A stretch of 43,313 nt of DNA from Acetobacteraceae bacterium (GTDB taxonomy: Bacteria > Pseudomonadota > Alphaproteobacteria > Acetobacterales > Acetobacteraceae). A model generated the notes under the pieces. That model worked only from the letters and a program-made list of their open reading frames with translations. It ran no database searches and was not told the DNA's origin. Location of the stretch: the NCBI GenBank assembly GCA_019750465.1, contig JAIEOP010000194.1, positions 1 to 43,313 of the forward strand, given 5' to 3'. How positions within the stretch are numbered: the first letter of the stretch is position 1; each line of letters starts with the position of its first letter. Of this stretch, positions 16,377 through 24,148 are shown piece by piece. The position numbers and the translations under genes are program-made.

Positions 16377-16888
16377 GGCCAAGCCTCCGCGGCAACGGCG
16401 TGGTCAGGGCGGTCGGTCCGCGGCGCGGGGCCGGACGCGGGAGTCCGCGGCGGCATCGCCAGCAGCCGGGTCTTCACCCGTTCCAGCATCTCGGTCAGCG
16501 CCTCGCGCTCGCCGGGGTGCAGGGTGGCCATGGCGTCGTCGATCATCTCGGCGGCGATGCGGCCCATCCCGGCCTGGACCGCCTCGGCCTCCACGGTCAG
16601 GTGCAGGCGGTAGGTGCGGCGGTCGGCGGGGTCGCGCCGCCGGCGCACCCAGCCCTTCTGTTCCAGCCGGTCGATCAGCCGCCCGGCGGTGGCGCGCTCC
16701 ACCTCCAGCATCTCGGCCAGCTCGGACTGGCTCAGGCCGGGGCGGCGATGCAGGATCGCCAGCACCTGCCATTGCGCGCGGGTAAGACCGATGCGTCGCA
16801 CCCGGCGGTCGAAGGCGGAGCGCATCATGCGGGCGACGTCGGCGATCAGGAAACCGACTGTGCGTCGCTCATCGACGAGCAGGGACAC
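16373..16888 (-). CDS. MarR-family transcriptional regulator
   Basis: A GTG at 16888 is chosen because GGAG lies 8 bases before it and the product then starts directly at the dimerisation helix (VSLLVDERRTVGFLIADVARMMRSAFDRRV), giving 171 residues. The winged helix-turn-helix is clear: LTRAQWQVLAILHRRPGLSQSELAEMLEVERATAGRLIDRLEQKGWVRRRRDPADRRTYRLHLT, including the DxRxR wing typical of MarR proteins. Such regulators repress efflux genes and release DNA when bound by aromatic drugs. It overlaps emrA by 4 bases, and its own promoter region faces emrB, so it probably controls both directions. Confidence 0.9.
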   Translation of the reverse strand: MSLLVDERRTVGFLIADVARMMRSAFDRRVRRIGLTRAQWQVLAILHRRPGLSQSELAEMLEVERATAGRLIDRLEQKGWVRRRRDPADRRTYRLHLTVEAEAVQAGMGRIAAEMIDDAMATLHPGEREALTEMLERVKTRLLAMPPRTPASGPAPRTDRPDHAVAAEAWP

Positions 16889-16958
16889 GGGGCGTCTCCA
16901 ACAGCCTGATCCGTCTCGGCGCCAGGGACGCCACCCGGGATCGGCTGAATTGTTGCCA

Positions 16959-16989
16959 TGATCATTATCACGGGCGATACTTTCGTCAA
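16959..16989 (-). promoter_or_regulatory. Candidate marR-emrA promoter and operator
   Basis: On the minus strand TTGACG (16989-16984) and TAATGA (16967-16962) are spaced by 16 bases and could serve as -35 and -10. The symmetric TGAT-4-ATCA (16959-16970) overlaps the -10, a place suited to MarR binding. This patch is markedly AT-richer than the surrounding DNA. The call rests on pattern only. Confidence 0.4.
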
Positions 16990-17035
16990 GCTTACGAGAC
17001 CCCCATGCCAGCTTCCCCTTCATAACGTTTCCGGC

Positions 17036-18556
17036 ATGTCCGACCTGCCCGACCGGACCGAGCTTCCCGTGCTGCGCCGGATCCTCATCCTGGCGGCCTG
17101 CGTGCTGGGCTCGACGCTCTACGCCACCACGCTGCTGGTCGCCTCCACCCTGCTGCCGCAGATGCAGGGCAGCTTCGCCGCCACCCCGGACGAGATCGCC
17201 TGGACCACCACCTTCAACATCCTGGCCACCGCCATCGTCACACCGATGACGGGCTGGCTGGTGGCGCGGTTCGGGCGGCGCCGCACCATGGTGGCCTGCG
17301 TCGCCGGCTTCACCGTGGCCACCTGGCTCTGCGGCCAGGCCGAGAGCCTGGAGACCATCGTGCTCTGGCGCATCGTCCAGGGCGGGGTGGGGGCGCCGGT
17401 GATCCCGCTGTCCAACGCCATCGTGCTCGACAGCTTCCCGCGCCGCCAGGCGGGGCTGGTCAGCTCGATCTTCGGCATGACGGTGGTGCTGGGGCCGGTG
17501 GTGGGGCCGGCGGTCGGCGGCTGGCTGGCCGAGATCTACAACTGGCGCTGGGCCTTCTACATGATCGTCCCCGCAGGGGTGCTGGCCACGCTGGCGCTGC
17601 GCTTCACCCTGCCGGCCGACCAGCCCGGCGAGATCCGTCGCGTGCCACTGGACTGGACGGGCTTCCTCGCGCTGGCGACGGCGATCGCCTGCGTGCAGCT
17701 CATCCTTTCGCGCGGGCAGCGGCTGGACTGGTACGAATCGCCCGAGATCATCGCCGAGACGGTGATCGCCATCCTGGCCTTCTGGGTCTTCCTCGCGCAC
17801 AGCCTGACGGCGGAGCGGCCCTTCCTCGACCTGCGCCTGCTGCGGGATCGCAACTATGCGCTGGGCCTGCTGCTGGTGTTCATCTACGGCATGGTGAACT
17901 TCACCCCGATCGTGCTGCTGCCCACCCTGCTGCAGAGCTATGCCGGCTACCCGGACAGCATCATCGGGCTGATCGTCGGCTACCGCGGCATCGGCGGGAC
18001 CATCGGCTTCGGCCTGACGCTGATCATCGGCCGCTGGGATCCGCGCATCGGCATGACGATCGGCTTCGGGCTGATGGGCCTGTCCGGGCTGTGGCTGATG
18101 ACCCTCGACCTGAACGTGAACCTCGAGCTGCTGCTGTGGAACTCGGCGCTGCAGGGGCTGGCGACCGGCATCATCTGGGTGCCGCTGACGGTGCTGACCT
18201 TCGCCACCCTGGACACGCGCCACACGGCGGAGGCGATGTCGCTGTTCCACCTGCTGCGCAACCTCGGCTCCTCGCTGTTCATCTCGCTCAGCGTGACGGA
18301 GATCGTGCGGTCCACCACCCGGAACTACAGCCGGATGACCGAGATGGTCTCGCCCTACAACCGCGCCCTGCAACTGCCCGACGTGATGGGCGGATGGACG
18401 ATGGAGACGCTGCAGGGGCTGGCACGGCTGTCGCGCGAGATCGACCGGCAGGCGGCGATGATCGGCTATGTCAACGCCTTCGGTCTCTACACCGCGGCGT
18501 CCGGGGCGGCGATCCTGCTGGTGCTGACGGCGCGGCGGGCGCGGCGGGCGGCATAG
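17036..18556 (+). CDS. emrB: EmrB/DHA2-family multidrug efflux transporter
   Basis: The start MSDLPDRTE at 17036 gives 506 residues; the earlier ATG at 16958 would lie within the putative operator. About fourteen membrane helices are visible, the DHA2 (14-TM) type of the major facilitator superfamily. Motif A-like GWLVARFGRRRTMVA joins helices 2 and 3, and the motif C-type GMTVVLGPVVGPAVGG lies in helix 5. The product pumps lipophilic compounds with proton influx and works with EmrA. Unlike the usual emrAB operon, here the transporter is divergent from marR-emrA across 147 bases, which permits one MarR site to govern both. Confidence 0.9.
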   Translation: MSDLPDRTELPVLRRILILAACVLGSTLYATTLLVASTLLPQMQGSFAATPDEIAWTTTFNILATAIVTPMTGWLVARFGRRRTMVACVAGFTVATWLCGQAESLETIVLWRIVQGGVGAPVIPLSNAIVLDSFPRRQAGLVSSIFGMTVVLGPVVGPAVGGWLAEIYNWRWAFYMIVPAGVLATLALRFTLPADQPGEIRRVPLDWTGFLALATAIACVQLILSRGQRLDWYESPEIIAETVIAILAFWVFLAHSLTAERPFLDLRLLRDRNYALGLLLVFIYGMVNFTPIVLLPTLLQSYAGYPDSIIGLIVGYRGIGGTIGFGLTLIIGRWDPRIGMTIGFGLMGLSGLWLMTLDLNVNLELLLWNSALQGLATGIIWVPLTVLTFATLDTRHTAEAMSLFHLLRNLGSSLFISLSVTEIVRSTTRNYSRMTEMVSPYNRALQLPDVMGGWTMETLQGLARLSREIDRQAAMIGYVNAFGLYTAASGAAILLVLTARRARRAA

Positions 18557-18571
18557 GGCGCACGGCGCCGC

Positions 18572-19315
18572 CTACAGTCCGAGATACACGCGGCGCACCA
18601 GCTCGTTGTCCTGCAGCGCCGCGGCCGACTCGCCCTCGAAGGCGATGTGGCCGTGCACGATGACATAGCCGCGGTCGGCGATGCGCACCGCCTGGTGGAA
18701 GTTCTGCTCCGCCATCAGCACCGTCAGGCCGAGCCGCGCCTTCATCTCCGCGATCATCTCCATGGTGCGCGCAACCAGGATCGGGGCCAGGCCGACCGAG
18801 GGCTCATCCACCAGCAGGATGCGCGGCTGCGACATCAGCGCGCGGGCGAGGGCCACCATCTGCTGCTCGCCGCCCGACATGCTCCCGACAAGCTGCGCGC
18901 GGCGCTCGGCGAGGCGCGGGAACAGTTCGTAGGACAGCGCGAGGTTGCCTTCCAGCGTCGCCCGCGCCGCGGCGCGGAAGGCGCCGAGCCGGAGATTCTG
19001 CTCGACGGTGAGGCGCGGGAAGAGCCGCCGTCCCTCCGGCACCAGCACGATGCCGAGATCCACCACGGCCTCCGGCGCCAGGCCGGCGAGATCGACGGCG
19101 CGGCCGTCCAGCGTGGCGCGCACGCTGCCGGCGCTCGGCCGCACCTGGCCCATGATGCTGCGCATCAGCGTGGTCTTGCCGTTGCCGTTGGTGCCGAGCA
19201 GCACCACCGTCTCCCCCGCCGCAACGTGCAGCGAGACGCCTTCCAGCACGCGCACCGCGCCATAGCCGGCATCGAGGCCGCTGATCTCCAGCGCGGCGCC
19301 GCTACTGCCGGCCAA
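18572..19315 (-). CDS. livF: Liv-type ABC transporter ATP-binding protein LivF
   Basis: A TTG at 19315 is accepted as start because GGAGG stands 8 bases before it; the gene then overlaps livG by 14 bases. The 247-residue ATPase has Walker A LLGTNGNGKTT, a Q-loop-type region, the signature MSGGEQQMVALARAL and Walker B ILLVDEPSVGLAP followed by the switch region. EGRRLFPRLTVEQNLRLGA is the typical LivF segment. Together with LivG it powers the LivHM permease. It is the last gene of the seven-gene operon beginning at 25150. Confidence 0.92.
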   Translation of the reverse strand: MAGSSGAALEISGLDAGYGAVRVLEGVSLHVAAGETVVLLGTNGNGKTTLMRSIMGQVRPSAGSVRATLDGRAVDLAGLAPEAVVDLGIVLVPEGRRLFPRLTVEQNLRLGAFRAAARATLEGNLALSYELFPRLAERRAQLVGSMSGGEQQMVALARALMSQPRILLVDEPSVGLAPILVARTMEMIAEMKARLGLTVLMAEQNFHQAVRIADRGYVIVHGHIAFEGESAAALQDNELVRRVYLGL

Positions 19316-20021
19316 GGTAGGCGTCCTCCACTTCCTGCATGGCCAGCACCTCGCGCGGCACCCCGTCGGCGATCTTGCGGCCGGCGACGAAGACCACGAG
19401 GCGTTCGGCGAACTCGGTCACCGCGCGCATGATGTGCTCGATCATGATCACCGCGGTGCCCGCCGCGTTGAGCCGCAGCAGCAGGGCGAGGATCTGGTCG
19501 ATCTCGGCATGCGAAAGCCCGGCCATCGCCTCGTCGGCGATGAGCAGGCGCGGGTCGAGCGCGATGGCGCGGGCGAGTTCCAGCCGGCGCTGCTCCACCT
19601 GCGTCAGCTCGCGCGGCAGCTTCTCCGCCTTGCCGGCCATCTCGACCTGTTCGAGGCATTCCATCGCGCGGCGCGTCGCCTGCGCGGGATCGGCGCCGAA
19701 CAGCAGGGGGACGCGCACATTCTCCAGCACCGAGAGGCTGGCGAAGGGCTGCGGCAGCTGGAAGGTGCGCGCCAGGCCGAGCCGCGCGCGGCGGTGCGGC
19801 TTCAGCCCCTCCAGCGCATGGCCGCCGAGCGTGACCTTGCCCTCGTGCTGGGCGAAGTCGCCGCTGATGCAGTTGACGAAGGTGCTCTTGCCCGAGCCGT
19901 TGGGGCCGATCAGCCCCAGCCGCTCTCCGGGGCGCAGCGTGATGTCCACGGCCTCCAGCGCGATGAAGCCGCCGAAGCGCTTGCCGACGCCCGCCGCGTG
20001 CAGCAGCACCGCGCCGCTCAC
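19302..20021 (-). CDS. livG: Liv-type ABC transporter ATP-binding protein LivG
   Basis: The GTG at 20021 overlaps the livM stop (GTGA) and has GGAGG a few bases upstream, giving 239 residues. Motifs are Walker A LIGPNGSGKST, the LivG-typical GLARTFQLPQPFASLSVLENVRVP, an ABC signature degenerated to LPRELTQVEQRRLELARAIA, and Walker B LLIADEAMAGLSHAEI. The signature reads LTQVEQ where LSGGQ-like residues are expected, and Walker B has ADEAMAGL instead of DEPxAGL. Such variants occur in one branch of LivG proteins. It pairs with LivF. Confidence 0.92.
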   Translation of the reverse strand: MSGAVLLHAAGVGKRFGGFIALEAVDITLRPGERLGLIGPNGSGKSTFVNCISGDFAQHEGKVTLGGHALEGLKPHRRARLGLARTFQLPQPFASLSVLENVRVPLLFGADPAQATRRAMECLEQVEMAGKAEKLPRELTQVEQRRLELARAIALDPRLLIADEAMAGLSHAEIDQILALLLRLNAAGTAVIMIEHIMRAVTEFAERLVVFVAGRKIADGVPREVLAMQEVEDAYLGRQ

Positions 20022-20989
20022 CGGCGCCTCCGGAACCAGCCCATGATGCCGCGGGGAAACAGCGCCACGAAGACCACCAGCATCCAGCCGACGATCCACA
20101 GGTTCAGCGCCGAGGAGATGGTCACCGTCGCCGCCTGCTGCAGCGTGCCCAGCAGCACCGCGCCGATCACCGGGCCCGCCCAGGTGCCCGCGCCGCCGAT
20201 CAGCGGCATGGCGATGGCGTTCACCGCGTAGGAGAGGCTGAACGCGGCATCCGGGTTCAGGTAGCCGCTGTAGTAGGGCAGCGGCGCGCCGGCGACGCCC
20301 ATCAGCGCGCCGCAGAGCGTGGTGGCGATCAGCTTCAGCCGCAGCGTCGGCACGCCCACCGCCTCCGCCGCGCGCTCGTTGTCGCGGATGGCGGCGAGGC
20401 CGGCGCCGATGCGCGAATGCTCCAGCGCGCGCGCGATGCCGACCGTGCCGATGGCCAGCACCAGCATGACCACGAACATGTACTCGCCCCAGGAGACGAA
20501 GGGCGGGATCTCCATCGGGTTGACGATGTAGGCGCCGCGCGAGCCGCCGACATAGTCCCAGTTCACCACCAGCGTCTGCAGCACCACGGCGAGGCAGAGC
20601 GTGGCGATGGAGAAGAACACGCCGCGCAGGCGCAAGGTCAGGTAGCCGGTGCCGAGGCCGAGCAGCCCCGCCACCACCGCGCCGGCGAGGATGCCCGGCA
20701 TGAGATCGAGCCCCGTCGCCTTGCGCAGCGCGATCGCCGTGTAGGCACCGGCCGCCATGAATCCGGCCGCGCCGAAATTCACGTAGCCCGCGTAGCCGCC
20801 GAGGATGTTCCAGGCGCTGGCGAGCACCACGTACTGCAGGATGAAGTAGCCCGCGAAATAGCCGTAGTCGTTGCCGATGGCGCGCAGGATGACCAGCAGC
20901 GCCACGCCGAGGCCGATGGCGCCGAGCCAGAACACCGCATGCCGCGGCGGCGCGGCGATGGCGGCGCGGGTCAGGGTGGTCGCGCTCAT
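20018..20989 (-). CDS. livM: Liv-type ABC transporter permease LivM
   Basis: The ATG at 20989 overlaps the livH stop (ATGA), giving 323 residues with eight to ten membrane helices. Family landmarks are YFAGYFILQYVVLASAWNILGGYAGYVNFGAAGFMAAGAYTAI, LRLRGVFFSIATLCLAVVLQ and the EAA-like cytoplasmic loop AIRDNERAAEAVGV. It forms the inner-membrane channel with LivH. The imported compound is not told by the sequence; the linked ring-cleavage enzyme suggests an aromatic or related carboxylate in place of branched-chain amino acids. Confidence 0.92.
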   Translation of the reverse strand: MSATTLTRAAIAAPPRHAVFWLGAIGLGVALLVILRAIGNDYGYFAGYFILQYVVLASAWNILGGYAGYVNFGAAGFMAAGAYTAIALRKATGLDLMPGILAGAVVAGLLGLGTGYLTLRLRGVFFSIATLCLAVVLQTLVVNWDYVGGSRGAYIVNPMEIPPFVSWGEYMFVVMLVLAIGTVGIARALEHSRIGAGLAAIRDNERAAEAVGVPTLRLKLIATTLCGALMGVAGAPLPYYSGYLNPDAAFSLSYAVNAIAMPLIGGAGTWAGPVIGAVLLGTLQQAATVTISSALNLWIVGWMLVVFVALFPRGIMGWFRRRR

Positions 20990-21867
20990 GCCGCCCGCCC
21001 GAACAGGCCCTGCGGCCGGAAGGCCAGCACCAGCAGCAGCCAGCCGAAGGCGACGGCCGGCGACCAGGACGGGCCGTAGAAGGTGGCGGTGACGTTCTCC
21101 ACCACGCCGAACAGCAGCGCCGCCGTCACCATCCCCGGCAGGCTGGCCATGCCGCCCATGATGACGATGGCGAAGACCCGGCCGATGAAGATCTGCCCGG
21201 AGGATGGCTCGACCGGCTGCACCACCACGAGCGCGCCGCCGGCCATGCCGGCGAGTGCGATGGAGATGCCGAAGGCGAGGCGCTTGATCTTCACCGGATC
21301 CACCGCCATCAGCCGCAGCGCGTCCGCATCCTGCGCCACGGCGGCGATGGCCAGCCCGGTGAAGCTGCGCCTGAGCCACAGGATCAGCAGCCCCACCACC
21401 GTGACCGCCAGCGCCGCCGGCACCAGCATGCGCAGCGGCAGGTCCACCTCGCCCAACCGCCAGGTGATGAAGGCGTAGGGTGGATCGAGGAAGCGCTGCT
21501 CCGGACCGAAGGCCATGACCAGCCCGACCTCTACGATGAAGATGACGCCGAAGAAGAAGGCGAGGCCCTGCAACGCTTCCTCGCCGCGGCGTTCGAAGAA
21601 GTGGTGGTAGAAGCCGTAGATGCCGATGCCCACCAGGTAGAAGAGCGGCGCGACCAGCAGCGCCACCAGCAGCGGGTCGAGCCCGAGCGCGGTGCCGATC
21701 GCAACCACCACGAAGGCGCCCATCACCATCAGTGCCGGATGCGCGATGTTGACGATGTCCAGCATGCCGAAGGAGATCGCCAGGCCCGCCGCGGCGGCGG
21801 CGTAGAGGCCGCCCAGCAGCAGGCCGCTGACGATCCCGTTCAGCAGCAGCGAGAGTTGCGGATCCAT
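20986..21867 (-). CDS. livH: Liv-type ABC transporter permease LivH
   Basis: The start MDPQLSLLLNGIVSGLLLGGLYAAAAAGLAISFGMLDIVNIAHPALMVMGAF at 21867, with GAGGGAG directly before it, gives 293 residues. This opening is the LivH signature (nuclear hydrophobic core followed by the NxAHG/P loop). The cytoplasmic loop AVAQDADALRLMAVDPVKIKRLAFGI is the coupling helix. It starts 5 bases after the binding protein gene, so binding protein, LivH, LivM, LivG and LivF are translated as a chain. Confidence 0.92.
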   Translation of the reverse strand: MDPQLSLLLNGIVSGLLLGGLYAAAAAGLAISFGMLDIVNIAHPALMVMGAFVVVAIGTALGLDPLLVALLVAPLFYLVGIGIYGFYHHFFERRGEEALQGLAFFFGVIFIVEVGLVMAFGPEQRFLDPPYAFITWRLGEVDLPLRMLVPAALAVTVVGLLILWLRRSFTGLAIAAVAQDADALRLMAVDPVKIKRLAFGISIALAGMAGGALVVVQPVEPSSGQIFIGRVFAIVIMGGMASLPGMVTAALLFGVVENVTATFYGPSWSPAVAFGWLLLVLAFRPQGLFGRAA

Positions 21868-21872
21868 CTCCC

Positions 21873-23129
21873 TCAGGCCGGCGCGCCGTAGGGCGTGCGC
21901 AGCGTGCCGGACTTCAGGTTGGCCGGGTGCAGGATCACCTTGGCGCCCGGCCGCTTGTACTTCTCCAGGTCGCCGTCGCGGATGCCCTGGAACTGCACGA
22001 AGAGGTTGCGCTCCTCCGCCCATTCGCCGAGCGCGCTGAACCGGATGTCGCCGACCACGGTCTTGAACTCGTTCGCGCGCATGTCGGCGGCCAGCGCCGC
22101 CTGGTCGATGCGTCCGACACGGCCGAGCGCCTGCTCCACCACCTGCATCTGCGCATAGGCGAAGGGCTGCAGGTAGTTGCCGAGCGGGTCAACCTGCTCG
22201 GCATGGGCGCGGGCGCGGTACTTCTCCTGGAAGGCCTCGATGCCGGGGAAGCGCATGGTGGGCTCGGGCGAGTAGACGTCCCAGTTCACCAGGTTGTTCA
22301 GGATCGGGCCCATCTGCTGCTGCACGGCGGCGATCTGCGGCCCGATCATGCCGCCCCCGAGGATCGGCGCGGTCATGCGCTGCTCGCTGATGGCGCGCAG
22401 CAGGCCGTTGGAATCCGGCGGGTAGGAGGCGAAGAACACTACGTCCGGCCGGGTCGCCGCGATGGCGCGGATGGTCGGCGCGAAATCCACCGTGGTCGGC
22501 GGGTAGGAGCGGTCATAGACGACGCGCAACCCGCGCTGGCGCCCGAGATGGCGGACGCTCTCGGCGGCCTTCTGCGCGAACTCGTTGTCCACGGCAAGTA
22601 TCGAGACCGTGCGCGGTGGCGTCGGCAGGGTGAAGGCCACGTCGAGGAAGCCGCGCCCGTAGGTGCCCTTGATGTCGTCGCCGGCGACGTTCATCGAGAA
22701 GTAGCGGTCGTACTTGAAGGCCTCGTTCACGCCGGCGCCGAACAGCGACACGTAGGTCATCCGCCGCTGCATGATCACCGGCATCGACGGCGCGATCATC
22801 ACCGTGGCGTAGGGCGAGACCACGATGTCCACCCGGTCCACGTCGATCAGCTTCGTGTAGAGCGCCGGCACCGTGCCGGGGTTGGTCTGGTCGTCGTAGA
22901 AGACCAGCTCCACCGGCCGGCCGAGGATGCCGCCCCTGGCGTTCACGTCCTCCTGCCAGATCTTGTGCGCGAGCAGCGAGGACCGGCCATTCGCCGCCAG
23001 CCCGCCGGAGAGCGACATGGCGTAGCCGATGCGGATCGGGTTGGCGCCTTGGCCAAGCGCGGCGGGCGAGACGAAGGCGCCGCCCGCAAGCACGAGCCGC
23101 CCCAGATCGCGGCGGGTGATGGTGCTCAT
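21873..23129 (-). CDS. Liv-type ABC transporter periplasmic binding protein
   Basis: This 418-residue protein has GGGAGG before the ATG at 23129. Its N-terminus (MSTITRRDLGRLVLAGGAFVSPAALGQG) has a twin-arginine-like RRDLGR and a hydrophobic core, so export by Tat or Sec is likely, with cleavage near residue 26. The mature protein is a type I periplasmic fold of the Leu/Ile/Val-binding class: IRIGYAMSLSGGLAANGRSSLLAHKIWQEDVNARGGILGRPVELVFYDDQTNP is its typical opening. The ligand is probably not Leu, because a ring-cleavage enzyme gene lies just upstream in the same operon. An aromatic acid or amide-type ligand is inference. Confidence 0.9.
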   Translation of the reverse strand: MSTITRRDLGRLVLAGGAFVSPAALGQGANPIRIGYAMSLSGGLAANGRSSLLAHKIWQEDVNARGGILGRPVELVFYDDQTNPGTVPALYTKLIDVDRVDIVVSPYATVMIAPSMPVIMQRRMTYVSLFGAGVNEAFKYDRYFSMNVAGDDIKGTYGRGFLDVAFTLPTPPRTVSILAVDNEFAQKAAESVRHLGRQRGLRVVYDRSYPPTTVDFAPTIRAIAATRPDVVFFASYPPDSNGLLRAISEQRMTAPILGGGMIGPQIAAVQQQMGPILNNLVNWDVYSPEPTMRFPGIEAFQEKYRARAHAEQVDPLGNYLQPFAYAQMQVVEQALGRVGRIDQAALAADMRANEFKTVVGDIRFSALGEWAEERNLFVQFQGIRDGDLEKYKRPGAKVILHPANLKSGTLRTPYGAPA

Positions 23130-23162
23130 TCTTGTCCTCCCTTGCAGTCCTTCCGGCCGCGT

Positions 23163-24077
23163 CTATTCGGCGGCGGGCATGATGCGCGATGGGTCGGCGC
23201 CGACCCGCCCGCCCGTCTCGCCGGCGGCACGGCGGGAAAGGCGGAAATCGTAGCGGATCGCCGGCAGGTCGGCCCTTGGCGCGCCTGGGACGCCCATCGC
23301 GGGCGCGACCACCAGCGACTGCGAGACGCCGAACACCGTGTCGCTGCCGATGTTCGGGTCGTCGGCCAGGTAGAGGGCCGTGACCAGCTCCCGGTAGCCC
23401 GGCGCGGCGACCAGGACGTGGATGTGCGCCGGCCGCATGCCGTGCCGGCCCTGGCGCTTCACGAAGGGGCCGACCGGCCCGTCCATCGGGATGGAGTAGC
23501 CGACGGGCTTCACCGTACGCATGTGGAAACGCCCGTCCGCGTCGGCACGGAAGCGGCCGCGCAGGTCCATCACCGAGGCATCGGCCGCCTGCAGGTCGTA
23601 GAGACCGGCGGCATTGGTCTGCCAGATGTCTATCTCCGCCCCCGGCACGGGCCGGCCCGCGGCGTCCAGGATCTGGCCGAAGATCACGATCTCCTGCCCG
23701 TCCGTCGCGTGCACCGCGATGCTCTCGCCGGGCGCGAATTCGGGCGCCTGCTCCCGGAAGAACGGGCCGAGCAGGCTGGTTTCCGTGCCCGCCGCCTCCC
23801 GTCCCGTGGCATCGTGCATCACGTTGACGAGGCGGGAGAGGCCGAGCACGTCCGACAGCAGGATGAACTCCTGCCGGTGCGGCGTGCAGGCCTGGCCCAC
23901 GGCGGTGAGGAACGCGATGCCGGCCAGCCATTCCTCCGGCGTCAGCTCCACCTCGCGCGCGAAGGCGTGCAGGTGGCGCACCGCGGCCTCCATCACCGTG
24001 CGCAGGCGCGGATCGGGGGTGGTCGCCATCTGCGCGAGCACTTCGCGGGTCACGCCCTCATGGTCGAGGTCCTGCAT
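23163..24077 (-). CDS. Intradiol ring-cleavage dioxygenase (hydroxyquinol/catechol 1,2-dioxygenase type)
   Basis: The 304-residue protein has the N-terminal helical dimerisation domain of catechol-type dioxygenases (LTPEEWLAGIAFLTAVGQACTPHRQEFILLSDVLGLSRLVN, about 45-86) and the catalytic beta-sandwich. Fe(III) ligands are recognisable as Y160 (GLYDLQ), Y194 (VGYSIP), H218 and H220 (RPAHIHV). The enzyme opens the ring of a 1,2-diol between the hydroxyls using O2. The N-domain and the SLLGPFFRE segment resemble hydroxyquinol 1,2-dioxygenases more than benzoate-pathway catechol enzymes; this preference is judged by eye. No maleylacetate reductase or muconate enzyme is in the window. It lies 33 bases before the binding protein gene and 71 after the Fe(II) oxygenase. 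Confidence 0.85.
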   Translation of the reverse strand: MQDLDHEGVTREVLAQMATTPDPRLRTVMEAAVRHLHAFAREVELTPEEWLAGIAFLTAVGQACTPHRQEFILLSDVLGLSRLVNVMHDATGREAAGTETSLLGPFFREQAPEFAPGESIAVHATDGQEIVIFGQILDAAGRPVPGAEIDIWQTNAAGLYDLQAADASVMDLRGRFRADADGRFHMRTVKPVGYSIPMDGPVGPFVKRQGRHGMRPAHIHVLVAAPGYRELVTALYLADDPNIGSDTVFGVSQSLVVAPAMGVPGAPRADLPAIRYDFRLSRRAAGETGGRVGADPSRIMPAAE

Positions 24078-24148
24078 CGGCGTTCGCTCCCGGGGGGCAT
24101 CCCTTCGGGCGCCCTGTCACGCAGGATGCGCGCCGGGGATCGCCGCGG

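Noticed and set aside
16958-17035. An earlier ATG for the EmrB-type transporter
   Set aside because: It would add 26 residues of no transporter-like sequence and place the start in the AT-rich promoter/operator.
19316-19400. A downstream shift of the livF start to an ATG
   Set aside because: The TTG at 19315 has a strong GGAGG before it and gives the family N-terminus; no ATG nearby does.
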